Part shown: one piece after another, positions 1 through 9,185 of the stretch | Layout: each line of letters starts with the position of its first letter | Numbering within the stretch: the first letter of the stretch is position 1 | The notes under the pieces: model-generated | What the model was told of the DNA's origin: nothing | What the model saw: the letters and a program-made list of their open reading frames with translations, nothing else | Database searches by the model: none | Program-made: the position numbers and the translations under genes | From: an uncultured bacterium | GTDB taxonomy: Bacteria > CSSED10-310 > CALFER01 | Assembly: GCA_937951895.1 (NCBI GenBank) | Contig: CALFER010000038.1 | Coordinates: 67,029 to 131,028 of the forward strand | Direction: 5' to 3' | Length of the DNA: 64,000 nucleotides

Positions 1-11
1 TGAGGCGGGAA

Positions 12-2528
12 TCAGAACTGCGTGCGCGTGACCGTATCGGCGAAAACAGAGCTGTGTTCGGTGTCGGGGTGACGCCCCGCGACGAGGAAACCGGCGATAC
101 CGATCAGGAGTACGAAACCGAGGGTCATGAAACCGATCTCGGAAAACCACGCGTCGGCGTTCAGCGTGATGGGGTAGATCCAGAGAATCTGGCCGACGAA
201 GGTGCCGACGATTGTCGTCAGCAGTCCGAAATGGAACACGACGAACAGGAGCAGGATACCGAGGAGAGGACCTGTCACGAGAATGGAGAGCGGGAAATGG
301 CTTCCATCCAGACCGTAGAACAATGCAAAAAAGACGATAAACAGCGTCCGCGACAGCATTCTTGATTTCAACCGCGCGTACAGAAGAACGAGTATGAACA
401 GGGAGGCGATGCTTCCCGCGGTGGCACTCGGAATCAGAAACAGGAACGTGGACGTCATCAGTCGCGTGGAGATGCAGGAATTCAGGATCGCGATATCCAG
501 CAGGGGGATCGGATCGGGTGATCCCATCCAGATCGGGATGAAGCGATCCAGCTTGCCGAGCAATGCTCCGAATGAACCGAATGTGGCGCCGGCCAGAACG
601 CTGAAACCGACCGTGCTGTCCCAGAACCCGCCACGGAGGAACCGGCTCCAGGCGATCAGTGTCTGAGCGCAATGGCGACGGGCGTATGGTTCGAGAGCCA
701 TGAAGCACAGCCACACCATCACGGGCCATGCGATGAGGAGCAGGATTCCGGAATCCTGGTTTGTTTCAAATGGGTGTGTCACATGCCCCAGACTCAGAAG
801 CCAGGCCAGCGCAGTTGTGCAGAAGAAGAAGATGAACAGCCTTTTTCCGCCAAGATTATCGCTTCGCCCCTCCCGGTAATTCCGGATGCCCAGCACAATC
901 GTCCAGATTGCCAGAATCGAGATAACGGGAAAGGAAAGCAGGCGAGACGTGTTCCGGACCCATTCCGGCCAGCGATCCGCGGCGATCGGCTTTCCATCTG
1001 CAGGAACAACCGAAAAAAACACCGGGAGGGATTCGTATCGCGCCGCATCGATCCGGATCGATCGATCCGCTCCGGCATCCCAGCACAGGCGTTCAGTCGC
1101 AAATCGCGGGGCAGGGGACCTGTCAGAAACCTGAAGCGTTTCAGGGTCGATTCCCGAGACTTCGAGGAGGTGTTTCCAGTCGACCGGTGCGGCGGGTTTC
1201 GCATCCAACCGCACGGGGATATCGACATCCAGCAGTGTGAGGTGTCGGGAAACATCGAGGAGCATCAGGACACGGGCATCGGTTGTGTCGGTTTCCAGAA
1301 CGGTGTGTCGGTGTCGCGCGAGCGCTTCAGGTATCTCGGAGGGCCGTTGCTGCAGATACCAGAACAGGATCGGTTCGTTCGGGTTCCGGGCATACGCGTT
1401 TGTCATGAAACCATAATCGTGCCAGGTTGCCGCGCCGGCATATCCGATTTCACTGAGAATCTGCTCACATCGATCGGCAAAAATCTCCGGAGCCTTCAGA
1501 ACACTCAGGTATCCGATCCCGGTCGATCGATCGGAGATGGCCAGAATCCCGGCAAGCAGGATCGGGAGCAGCGCCATCATCAGCCGGCGTGCAGTGCGGG
1601 TATTCCAGGACATGTCTTCCCCGTGAGCGACGATTTCGGGCTTGGGGGTCACTCCGGCCTGTTTCGCTACATGCAACGGGTTGACACCCGGCAGCAGCGA
1701 TGCGACTTCAATGGCGCTTGTCGGACGATCGGATGGATCCGGTGCCAACGCTTTCAGGATAACATTCTGCAGGGAATCCGGCACTTCCGGGAGGAGATGT
1801 CTGGGAGGAACGATCGGAGTTTCGAGTTTTTCCCGGTACAGACCGATCACATCCCGGTGTTCGAAAGGCGTTCGTCCGGTGACCAGCTCATAGAGCACCA
1901 TTCCGAGTGCATAGACATCGCTGCGTTCACAGAGGTCGCCTCCGCTGAATTGTTCCGGCGCCATGTAGAGCAGGGTCCCGATCGGTCCGGCATCGCTTCT
2001 GAGCCAATCCATCGAGGTTGCCAGTCCGAAGTCTGTGATTTTGATCTGACCGTCCCGGTCGATCATGATATTGGCAGGTTTCAGATCCCGATGCAGGATG
2101 CCTTTGGAATGAGCGGCAGCAAGCCCCTCACAGAGTTGACGGCCGATATCGAGAACTTTGTCGGTTGAGAGTCTGCCGATTCGCCGGAGCAGCGATGCCA
2201 GATCCTCGCCTTCGATCAGTTCCATGGTGAAGAAATGCAGGGAATCCATTCGTCCGATATCGTACACACGGCAGATCGTGGGATGGGTGATGCTGCGGGC
2301 CATCCGCACTTCATTGATCAGTTGCTCGACGTGATCGTCGCTGGAGGACAGGAGGAACTTGAGTGCGACGGGCGTTTCCAGCAACAGGTCCGTCGCCCGA
2401 TAGATCGCCCCCATTCCTCCTTTTCCGAGAAATGATTCGATGCGATATCGGCCGGAAATGATCGCGCCGGGCTCGAAATCACCGAGGACACCCCGTCCTG
2501 TGGTCATCGTCACATCATCATCACCCAT
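12..2528 (-). CDS. Membrane-bound Ser/Thr protein kinase (PknB-like) with large C-terminal membrane region
   Basis: 838 aa. The kinase domain spans about residues 28-290: glycine loop GKGGMG (35-40), ATP-binding Lys57 in VALK, catalytic HRDLKPAN with Asp148, DFG at 167-169, then an APEQ motif, so it should be active. A transmembrane helix follows near 315-335, then about 190 residues that are probably periplasmic, then at least six further hydrophobic helices to the C terminus. The family phosphorylates Ser/Thr on cytoplasmic proteins; the outer segment could be a sensor, but I do not recognise it. No Shine-Dalgarno precedes the ATG at 2528; another ATG lies seven codons in. The stop is inside the window. 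The fold call is firm, the signal sensed is unknown. Confidence 0.9.
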   Translation of the reverse strand: MGDDDVTMTTGRGVLGDFEPGAIISGRYRIESFLGKGGMGAIYRATDLLLETPVALKFLLSSSDDHVEQLINEVRMARSITHPTICRVYDIGRMDSLHFFTMELIEGEDLASLLRRIGRLSTDKVLDIGRQLCEGLAAAHSKGILHRDLKPANIMIDRDGQIKITDFGLATSMDWLRSDAGPIGTLLYMAPEQFSGGDLCERSDVYALGMVLYELVTGRTPFEHRDVIGLYREKLETPIVPPRHLLPEVPDSLQNVILKALAPDPSDRPTSAIEVASLLPGVNPLHVAKQAGVTPKPEIVAHGEDMSWNTRTARRLMMALLPILLAGILAISDRSTGIGYLSVLKAPEIFADRCEQILSEIGYAGAATWHDYGFMTNAYARNPNEPILFWYLQQRPSEIPEALARHRHTVLETDTTDARVLMLLDVSRHLTLLDVDIPVRLDAKPAAPVDWKHLLEVSGIDPETLQVSDRSPAPRFATERLCWDAGADRSIRIDAARYESLPVFFSVVPADGKPIAADRWPEWVRNTSRLLSFPVISILAIWTIVLGIRNYREGRSDNLGGKRLFIFFFCTTALAWLLSLGHVTHPFETNQDSGILLLIAWPVMVWLCFMALEPYARRHCAQTLIAWSRFLRGGFWDSTVGFSVLAGATFGSFGALLGKLDRFIPIWMGSPDPIPLLDIAILNSCISTRLMTSTFLFLIPSATAGSIASLFILVLLYARLKSRMLSRTLFIVFFALFYGLDGSHFPLSILVTGPLLGILLLFVVFHFGLLTTIVGTFVGQILWIYPITLNADAWFSEIGFMTLGFVLLIGIAGFLVAGRHPDTEHSSVFADTVTRTQF

Positions 2529-2610
2529 GGGGTTGGAGGAAACGGATTCCGGAATCAGGAAATCCGCTCGGGAAATTGCACTCCCGGGCGGTGATCAATC
2601 GTCCGGCTGA

Positions 2611-5600
2611 TTAAAAGAATCCCCACTCACAGAAGTCATAATCCCCTTCCAGAACCGCGGCGTCTGTCCGGAGATGCGCGAACCAGAAGCGGATGCCGGT
2701 GAACGTTCCGAAGTCTCCCTGAGGCCATTCGAAGGCAAGGAAGTTTTCGGAGGAGAACCCCTGCGGTACGGTTCGGGTCTGGAAGGTCACATCGGGTGTA
2801 TATCCAGGCCAGAACCAGTATTGACCCAGAACATCCAGAATCACCCAGCGCTGGAGTTCGACCGGTGCGGATGGGTTGAACACCATTCCGTATACCGAGA
2901 ATGGATCGCCGGCAGGCGGAGTCGTCAGTTCATTGTAAGTATACATGCTCAGGCTCGTATCGACATCCACGAGAATCCGGTCGGAGGTCTGTCCGGTTCC
3001 ATCGAGCAACCAGGGGATCAGGGTCTGGATGACAGCGCCCGGATTTTCCATCGATTCGAGGGGGAAGGCGAGATACGCTGTGCGATACGGGCTGGATTGG
3101 CCGGCGCCGGGGTATCGGATTCCGCACGGATTGTTGGCGGCCTTGAATGGCTGGTCGTCATCGAATGCCTCCTGCATGTCCGGATAGTCGTCTCCGGGAC
3201 GGACCGGATTTCCGGATGTAAAACTCACGACGGCGTCTTCGCGAGGCACGAGATTATCCGGCCACCAGTCAAAATCGAGTTTTTTGTTGTAGGTGTTGAT
3301 ATCCAGCGCCTGATGGGTGCCGATCGTGAAAGGATCCGCCGTTCCGCCCATCACTTCCTGATAGTAATCATCGTGTTCGACCCCGGCGATTCTCAGGTAG
3401 TTGTAGATGAAATAATCCGCCAACTGATCCGGATTTCCGGGATCCGCGGCAGGGTTGATCCAGACCAGGTCATCGGTGTTGGCAGGGGGTTGATGGAGAC
3501 GGTACATGAGTTCATGGGCTGTAATCATCAGATTGCCGCCGGCGTCCAGATATTGAATCATGGGCGGGATCACATAGTTCAGAAGATCTTTCTTGCCCTG
3601 CCCGGTTTGTCCGGTGAACCACAATACAGCATCGTACTGCTTCAGATCGTCAAATGTCGGGAACGACAGATTCACGAGGGGTTCCCATGGATACGAAAAC
3701 TGCTCGGTCGCATCGGGATCGACTTTGGGCGTCGTGTTCCAGACCTCGAACGGAATTCCGGCGGTCGCGAGAGCATCGCGGACCGGTTGATCCAGACTTG
3801 TAGTCTTCCCCTGGTAGCGGTCATCATCCCAGAACAGCAACCGGGCGGGCGTTACACGGGTATGAAACCGATGCGTCACGGAAGCAGATTCCGCACACAC
3901 AAACGTGATCTCGAACTCTGCGTCGTGCTGCAGAGGCGTATTGGCGGCGAGATTGATCGTGAAGGGGGAAACCGGTTGCGAGATCGCGTTCGTCTGGGTT
4001 GAGGGGTAGGATGCCGAGCCGTTGACGATGGAGACGTATGACGAGAGCGATGTGATGGTTGCGCTGATGGCGGTCGCCGGAGCGAACAGTGCGATCATAT
4101 CGACATTGAGCGATACCGTCTCACCCGCTTCCGGTCTGAAGTTGCCGTTACCTTGCCCGGAACCCTCGAAGACGGTCGCCCGGCGGACAGTCAATTCCGG
4201 ATCGAGTTCGGCCGTCATCGACGCGGGGACGTTGATTCGGCCGAATCCGGCATGGTAGTCGTATCCGGGGAATGACGCCTGATTGATGTCGACCGCTGTC
4301 GCGTTGATGCGATTCCGGATATCCGCGGGCGTGAACTCCCATCCGTTGGCACGCGCATATGCCACGAGCAGAGCAGCCTGCCCCGAGACATGCGGGCAAG
4401 CCATCGACGTGCCGACCCAGCCCCGGATCGCAAACTGTGTCATATCCGGGAAAGACCGGACTTTAATGATATTCTGGTAGATCTGATCCGTCGTTCCGCT
4501 CGAATCATAATCCGGTGAATCATATTGACCACTCGGTGCAATGACTTCGATCATCTGGCCGTACTGCGAAAAGTTCGTGACGGTTTCCGACATGGGATCC
4601 CCGGTGACAGCTGCGTTGTTGCTCGCGCCAACCGATACGACCGATTCGAATCCGGAGGGATACCCGACTCCGTAGAACACCGGATCCCACCCGCCGACAT
4701 CGCCGTCGTTCCCGGAACTTGCCGCGACGAACACACCGTGTTCGACCGCATACGCACAGGCCTCTTTCTGAACTTCCGGGCCCGCGCCCTGTCCGACGTA
4801 TCCCGAACCGAGACTCATGTTGATGACATCGGCGCCTTTATCAGCGGCATACAGAATCGCCGCGACCACATCATCCATATTGGATGTGCCATCCGGTCGT
4901 GCGGCTGTTTTCAGAATCATCAGTCGGCTTTCGAATGCCATGCCGACCGTCGACCTCATGTTCTCGGTTCCGCTGCCGTCATTGTTTGTGCTTTGGAGAA
5001 TCGTGCCGCTCACATGTGTGCCGTGACTGTCGTCATCGCTGGGGAACGGCGAGTCAAACACGAAGTTCCAGCCTTCATAATCGTCGATATAATCGTTCCC
5101 GTCATCATCGATCCCATTCCCGGGAGTTTCATCGGGGTTGGTCCAGATGTGGATGTTTTCGAAATCCGGCGCCTGAGCGAATTCAACGGGTTCGCCGTAA
5201 TGTTCCGTATCCGTCCATGTTTTGTAGGCGCATCCCGAGTCGATTACGGCAACGACCACATTGGGGTCACCGCCGTGCAGGGGGGGGGTGCTATCGAGAT
5301 CCCAGGCGGATTCCATACCGATTATCCGGAGATTCCAGAGGTGGTCGTTGACCCAGTACCAATCGTTCGGATTCCAGTTCAGCCTGAGATAATAGTTCGG
5401 GCACGCGCCCTGAATGCGCTCATCCGTCTGCATGCGTGCGATCAGTTTTTCGATTGTGCGCGGTTGATCTTCCATCACCTGAACCAGTACCCAGCCGATC
5501 TGAGGAAATGTCTTGAGAACACCTGCCCGATACTCGTCCAGCGCACCCGAGCACGCGTCGATCGATAACCCGGGATCGAACTTGATGAAGAGTTGTCCGG

Positions 5601-5718
5601 GAACAAAATGGATCCCCGGCTCGAGGTTTTTCAGAAGTGGTTCATGGCCGATTCGTGCGAATCCAGGCATGGACAGCATCGTGATCGCCAGTGAAACGAC
5701 AAGAATCGTGTGCTTCAT
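2611..5718 (-). CDS. Secreted subtilisin-like serine protease (S8) with C-terminal beta domains
   Basis: 1035 aa. The start at 5718 is chosen because GGAGGG lies 8 nt upstream and it opens a signal peptide (MKHTILVVSLAITML...); a longer in-frame ATG at 5772 has no such support. An I9-like propeptide (about 40-115) precedes the peptidase. The catalytic triad is visible: Asp160 in VVVAVIDSG, His232 in SHGTH, Ser438 in GTSMACPH. The second half carries no obvious protease motif and looks like beta-sandwich plus a ThuA/GATase-like stretch (DDDRYQG...). The last ~90 residues match the C-terminal domain found on four other secreted proteins in this window. A nine-G tract (C on the coding strand) at 5280-5288 encodes Thr-Pro-Pro just before the catalytic Asp. 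Confidence 0.93.
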   Translation of the reverse strand: MKHTILVVSLAITMLSMPGFARIGHEPLLKNLEPGIHFVPGQLFIKFDPGLSIDACSGALDEYRAGVLKTFPQIGWVLVQVMEDQPRTIEKLIARMQTDERIQGACPNYYLRLNWNPNDWYWVNDHLWNLRIIGMESAWDLDSTPPLHGGDPNVVVAVIDSGCAYKTWTDTEHYGEPVEFAQAPDFENIHIWTNPDETPGNGIDDDGNDYIDDYEGWNFVFDSPFPSDDDSHGTHVSGTILQSTNNDGSGTENMRSTVGMAFESRLMILKTAARPDGTSNMDDVVAAILYAADKGADVINMSLGSGYVGQGAGPEVQKEACAYAVEHGVFVAASSGNDGDVGGWDPVFYGVGYPSGFESVVSVGASNNAAVTGDPMSETVTNFSQYGQMIEVIAPSGQYDSPDYDSSGTTDQIYQNIIKVRSFPDMTQFAIRGWVGTSMACPHVSGQAALLVAYARANGWEFTPADIRNRINATAVDINQASFPGYDYHAGFGRINVPASMTAELDPELTVRRATVFEGSGQGNGNFRPEAGETVSLNVDMIALFAPATAISATITSLSSYVSIVNGSASYPSTQTNAISQPVSPFTINLAANTPLQHDAEFEITFVCAESASVTHRFHTRVTPARLLFWDDDRYQGKTTSLDQPVRDALATAGIPFEVWNTTPKVDPDATEQFSYPWEPLVNLSFPTFDDLKQYDAVLWFTGQTGQGKKDLLNYVIPPMIQYLDAGGNLMITAHELMYRLHQPPANTDDLVWINPAADPGNPDQLADYFIYNYLRIAGVEHDDYYQEVMGGTADPFTIGTHQALDINTYNKKLDFDWWPDNLVPREDAVVSFTSGNPVRPGDDYPDMQEAFDDDQPFKAANNPCGIRYPGAGQSSPYRTAYLAFPLESMENPGAVIQTLIPWLLDGTGQTSDRILVDVDTSLSMYTYNELTTPPAGDPFSVYGMVFNPSAPVELQRWVILDVLGQYWFWPGYTPDVTFQTRTVPQGFSSENFLAFEWPQGDFGTFTGIRFWFAHLRTDAAVLEGDYDFCEWGFF

Positions 5719-5765
5719 ATCTGACCCTCCGTTTCCTGTTTTCTTTCTAGCGCACACATACCCCT

Positions 5766-5793
5766 TTGGCAAGATTCAGGGAAAAATTATACC
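5766..5793. promoter_or_regulatory. Divergent promoter region between protease and Spy-like gene
   Basis: On the plus strand TTGGCA (5766-5771), 16 bp, TATACC (5788-5793) would serve the gene at 5874. On the minus strand a perfect TATAAT (complement of 5786-5791) would serve the protease at 5718, though its -35 is poor. The two -10 boxes overlap, so the two genes could compete for polymerase. Confidence 0.45.
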
Positions 5794-5873
5794 GATGTTA
5801 AACCAATCTGACGCAGCCGGTATCGAATGGGTGGACAAGGAACGAGAACGTCCCCAACCAGATGGAGGTGCCA

Positions 5874-6440
5874 GTGAAACACATGATTCGATTGATGATG
5901 GTCTGCTCCGTGATCGCTCTGCTCGGTGCCGATACCCAGGCAATGGGCAAGGGAAGAGGAATGGATCGGGAGATGAAAGGCCCCGGAATGCCGTTGTTGA
6001 ATGCGCCCTGGGATCGCGTGGAGGATATCGGCCGCGAGATCGGCCTGTCGACCGAGCAACTCGACAAGATCCAGGCCATCCGGAAGAATCATCGCGAAAA
6101 AGTCGCGCCACTCGAAGCGGAGCGCGATCTTCGCAGGGATGATCTGCACGAAGCGATGCTGGCTCGGAAACAGGCCGATGAGAAGGACATCGTGAAACTC
6201 GTCGATCGATTGAACGAAATCCATGGCATCATCTTCAAGGATTCGGTGCTGTCCTCCTTTCAGATCCGCTCTCTGCTGACCCAGGAGCAGTCGGATGCTC
6301 TGCGGTCGTATCGGGATGATCACCGGGAAGCCCGAAAAGAATGGCGGGAGGACCGGCGGGAACGGAGAGAGGATCGACGGGAGGATCGTCGGCGAGATCG
6401 GATGAGCGAAGACCGTTCTTCGGAAAAAGAGCCTGCCTGA
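5874..6440 (+). CDS. Spy/CpxP/ZraP-like periplasmic protein
   Basis: 188 aa. The GTG at 5874 is preferred over the ATG at 5862 because GGAGG (5864-5868) sits 5 nt before it, and it starts a signal peptide (MKHMIRLMMVCSVIALLGADTQA). The mature protein is almost all charged alpha-helix: LSTEQLDKIQAIRKNHREK, then a Leu-Thr-x-x-Gln type segment (LLTQEQSDALRSY), then a very basic/acidic tail with repeated RREDRRE. That arrangement is typical of the LTXXQ family of small periplasmic stress or metal-responsive chaperone-like proteins. No two-component pair sits next to it. A good terminator follows directly. Confidence 0.7.
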   Translation: MKHMIRLMMVCSVIALLGADTQAMGKGRGMDREMKGPGMPLLNAPWDRVEDIGREIGLSTEQLDKIQAIRKNHREKVAPLEAERDLRRDDLHEAMLARKQADEKDIVKLVDRLNEIHGIIFKDSVLSSFQIRSLLTQEQSDALRSYRDDHREARKEWREDRRERREDRREDRRRDRMSEDRSSEKEPA

Positions 6441-6464
6441 TCGACGCGCACAGATTCGGACCGG

Positions 6465-6494
6465 GACTTCCTCAAATCGGGGAAGTCTCTTTTT
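6465..6494 (+). terminator. Rho-independent terminator
   Basis: Stem GACTTCC (6465-6471) with GGAAGTC (6481-6487), 9-nt loop, then a T run (6490-6494). It ends the plus-strand Spy-like gene and overlaps the stop codon of the convergent HD-GYP gene. Confidence 0.75.
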
Positions 6495-7980
6495 GTATGT
6501 GCCCGATCGTGAGCGCATGATCATCGATCAGGGCGATGACATAACGGACCACGTCGGGATCGAATTGGGTACCACTGCATGAGACCAGTTCGGACCGGAC
6601 GCGATCGACCGATCGGTTCTTGCGATAAGGCCGGTCTGCCGTCATGGCTTCGAGAGCATCGGCAACCGACAGAATCCGGGCTCCGATCGGGATGCTTTCG
6701 CGGGATAACCCCTCCGGGTAGCCCGACCCGTCGAACCATTCATGATGCGCTCGAATAATCGGAGCGATCTGTTTGAGTTCCGGAACCGAGCTGACGATTT
6801 CAGCGCCGGTTGTCGGGTGATTCCGTATGATTTCCCATTCGTCGCTGCTGAGGAGGGTTGTTTTATTGAGGATTTCCTCCGGCGTTCCGATTTTGCCGAT
6901 GTCATGCAGAATTCCCGCAGTCCATAACTCGCGCTGCTCGGTGAGCGACATTCCCATGCGTTCGGCAATCGTTTTCGCGAAGTAAGCGACCTTTTCAGAA
7001 TGGCCTCCGGTGTAGGTATCCTTGGCCTGAAGAGCGGATGAAAGAGCCTGGATACTGCCGATGTATAGTTTTTGCACCTGCATGAACAGTTCGCTGTTCC
7101 GGATACAAACCGCCGCCTGACTGGTCAGAATGGACAGAAAATCCATGTCGCTCGAATCGAAGGCCCGCTTGCGACTGGATACAAGTCGATTGACGTTCAG
7201 GACTCCGAGAGGCTGGCCTTCGGTCAGGATCGGCATGCAAATGCTCGAAAGCACCTTGCCGTCCAGACGCATCAGGTGACCGAGTTCGGGTGTGATGAGC
7301 CGATCGTTGCGCAGGTTCAGAGCGAAACAGCGTTGCAATGCCCACCCGGCGATTCCCTCGTGGATCGGCTTCCGGTAACCATTCTGAAAGGGGTCGTCCA
7401 GCCCGATCTGTGCGGCCATGAACAGTTCCTCCGTGTCGGGATCCACCAGCATCAGAGACGCAGTATCCGCATTCGTGACCTGCATCGCATACTGGACAAC
7501 ACGTTCGGCCAGTTTTGCCACATCCAGAGAGCTTGCGATCTCTTTGCCCGCATCGACGAGCTGCGTCAGAATTCTCAGCCGACTGCGCTCCTCCTGATTC
7601 TGTCGATTGTCGATCGCGCTGCGCAGCGCCATCCGGATTTCGTCCATTCGAAACGGTTTCAGCACAAATCCGGATGCTCCGAGGCGCATGGCGCGCACGG
7701 CGGCATCGATATCGCTGTAGGTCGCGACGACGATGATCAGAATATCCGGATAGAGCATCCGGACCCGTTCGACGAGCTCAACACCGGTTCCATCGGACAT
7801 GACAATATCGGTAATCAACAGATCGAATTCGGCATTCGTCAGCTTGCTCATTGCGGATTGCGATCCGTCCGCCACATCGATCTCGTAACCATCTTTGATC
7901 AGAATGCGACTCAGGACCTGCCGCATCATGACATCATCGTCAACTACCAGAGTCTTCAAGTTCGACCGATCCGGATCCAT
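6472..7980 (-). CDS. Response regulator with GAF and HD-GYP phosphodiesterase domains
   Basis: 502 aa. Start at 7980 chosen for the AGGAGGGG just upstream; the longer ATG at 8106 would run through the promoter. Domains: receiver (about 9-125) with acidic pocket DDD at 14-16 and phospho-acceptor Asp58 in LLITDIVM; GAF domain (about 145-290); HD-GYP domain (about 310-490) with LHDIGKIG and HHEWFDGSGYP. HD-GYP proteins hydrolyse cyclic di-GMP, so phosphorylation of the receiver probably sets c-di-GMP breakdown. No cognate histidine kinase is adjacent. A PilZ-type c-di-GMP receptor is encoded at 20492. Confidence 0.93.
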   Translation of the reverse strand: MDPDRSNLKTLVVDDDVMMRQVLSRILIKDGYEIDVADGSQSAMSKLTNAEFDLLITDIVMSDGTGVELVERVRMLYPDILIIVVATYSDIDAAVRAMRLGASGFVLKPFRMDEIRMALRSAIDNRQNQEERSRLRILTQLVDAGKEIASSLDVAKLAERVVQYAMQVTNADTASLMLVDPDTEELFMAAQIGLDDPFQNGYRKPIHEGIAGWALQRCFALNLRNDRLITPELGHLMRLDGKVLSSICMPILTEGQPLGVLNVNRLVSSRKRAFDSSDMDFLSILTSQAAVCIRNSELFMQVQKLYIGSIQALSSALQAKDTYTGGHSEKVAYFAKTIAERMGMSLTEQRELWTAGILHDIGKIGTPEEILNKTTLLSSDEWEIIRNHPTTGAEIVSSVPELKQIAPIIRAHHEWFDGSGYPEGLSRESIPIGARILSVADALEAMTADRPYRKNRSVDRVRSELVSCSGTQFDPDVVRYVIALIDDHALTIGHIQKETSPI

Positions 7981-8014
7981 TCCCCCCTCCTGCTTCCTCG
8001 AAATCCCCAATTTG

Positions 8015-8042
8015 ACTATAATCCTATGGATTGGTTTGTCAA
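8015..8042 (-). promoter_or_regulatory. Sigma70-type promoter of the HD-GYP gene
   Basis: Minus strand TTGACA (8042-8037), 16 bp spacer, TATAGT (8020-8015), 35 nt before the ATG at 7980. Very close to consensus. Confidence 0.65.
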
Positions 8043-8070
8043 ATGAAAGTTCCGTCAAGGCATGACATTG

Positions 8071-8100
8071 TTGAGTTTTCGGATGCAATTGAGGTAGATT
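8071..8100 (+). promoter_or_regulatory. Promoter directly abutting the HEAT-repeat gene (leaderless candidate)
   Basis: TTGAGT (8071-8076), 18 bp, TAGATT (8095-8100). Only 8 nt separate the -10 box from the ATG at 8109, and no Shine-Dalgarno is present, so transcription should start at or next to the ATG. Confidence 0.45.
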
Positions 8101-8108
8101 GATCAACG

Positions 8109-8990
8109 ATGCAAACGCGGAAACATATCCTCATAGGGGCGTTCATGACCGGGGTCATCGCCGGAGGAGTGTTCGTTTACCGGCAGATTGTTGAATCGCG
8201 AACCGCTCCCGGGAAAAGCGTCGTCACGGATGGTGCCCGCCGGGTTGAAGCGGATTCGGAGGATTCGATCAAGGAGAGGATTCGAGAATTGTCCGTCAAC
8301 AATCCCCTGGTTCGTTTCAGCCAGCTTCAGACGGCCATGGGGCACCCTTCGTCGACGATCCGCTATCAGGCCCTTCTGGCGATGAAGTATGATGTGTCTC
8401 CTGAAGCGATCACATTTCTGTATGACCGGGCGATCCACGATCCGTCACCGGATGTACGGGATCTGGCGCTGCAGCAAGCCGTGCAGAAGCAGCCGGACCG
8501 CGCACTCTCACTCGTCATCACAGCGCTGGGGGATGAGTCCCAGTCCGTGCGGGACACGGCCATGATGAAGCTGGCGGAAATCGCCCCGCCGGATCTCACG
8601 AACCGTATCATGGGGTGGTGTGAGGCAGAGAATCGGGATCCCCGCCGTGGTGAGATTCTCGCGTTGGGGAAAGTAGGCGGTGACCGAGCGATCGAATTTC
8701 TGATCTCGGTCGTGCTGCGACACGCTTCCGTATCAGGAATAGCCATTCACACATTGGCGCAACAGGGTGACGCAGTTCTCCCCTACATCGATCGACTCGA
8801 CCCGGAGCGATTGGACGATGAGCAGATCGTGTATATCTGTTTGTTGCTGGAGGAGATCCGTTCAGATGATGCGGGTGTACGGATCGACAGATGGAGAGGT
8901 TTTCAAGCGCGCGGGGGGGGCCGATCAGTCCAGAAACTCACGGATCAGCCAGGAAAGAAGAATCAGCAGCCCCATGATGGCGGCGAATGA
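8109..8990 (+). CDS. Membrane-anchored HEAT-repeat protein
   Basis: 293 aa. An N-terminal helix (about 7-25, ILIGAFMTGVIAGGVFVY) anchors it in the inner membrane. From about residue 60 helical repeats resemble HEAT/PBS-lyase repeats: SSTIRYQALLAMKY, SPDVRDLALQQAV, SQSVRDTAMMKLAEI, DPRRGEILALGKVGG. Such repeats bind partner proteins; none is identifiable. The C-terminal ~25 residues (after a G8 run at 8913-8920) are repeat-free and read through 66 nt of the convergent gene at 8925-9170, so the true end may differ if the G run is miscounted. The start has no RBS but lies just after a promoter. Confidence 0.75.
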   Translation: MQTRKHILIGAFMTGVIAGGVFVYRQIVESRTAPGKSVVTDGARRVEADSEDSIKERIRELSVNNPLVRFSQLQTAMGHPSSTIRYQALLAMKYDVSPEAITFLYDRAIHDPSPDVRDLALQQAVQKQPDRALSLVITALGDESQSVRDTAMMKLAEIAPPDLTNRIMGWCEAENRDPRRGEILALGKVGGDRAIEFLISVVLRHASVSGIAIHTLAQQGDAVLPYIDRLDPERLDDEQIVYICLLLEEIRSDDAGVRIDRWRGFQARGGGRSVQKLTDQPGKKNQQPHDGGE

Positions 8991-9170
8991 GATTGCAATG
9001 AAAAGGAGGGCTCTGAAAACAAACGCGACAACACCGCTGAATTTCCAGATCACGAGAAAGAACAGGCCCAGGAGGGGCTTGATCACAAACCAGGCGAGGA
9101 TCACACCAAGTAGGATCGACAATAGGATCACGATCGCTCGTCCGAAGGTTGATCGTCTTACATCGTCCAT
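8925..9170 (-). CDS. Small membrane protein
   Basis: 81 aa, almost entirely hydrophobic after a basic N terminus (MDDVRRSTFGRAI): two to three helices, roughly 11-33, 38-58 and 59-75. GGAGG lies 11 nt before the ATG. It is the last gene of the mglA operon, 15 nt after the preceding stop. No family recognised. Its last 66 nt overlap the end of the convergent HEAT-repeat gene. Confidence 0.6.
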   Translation of the reverse strand: MDDVRRSTFGRAIVILLSILLGVILAWFVIKPLLGLFFLVIWKFSGVVAFVFRALLFIAISFAAIMGLLILLSWLIREFLD

Positions 9171-9185
9171 GCCCGCACTCGCCTC

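Noticed and set aside
672..2168. 498-aa open frame on the plus strand opposite the membrane kinase
   Set aside because: Antisense shadow of a motif-verified kinase; no RBS or homology pattern.
2674..4002. 442-aa frame opposite the subtilisin gene
   Set aside because: Antisense shadow; no signal peptide, motifs or RBS.
6472..8106. Longer start of the HD-GYP gene at 8106
   Set aside because: The extra 42 residues would span the gene's own promoter and lack an RBS; the ATG at 7980 has both.
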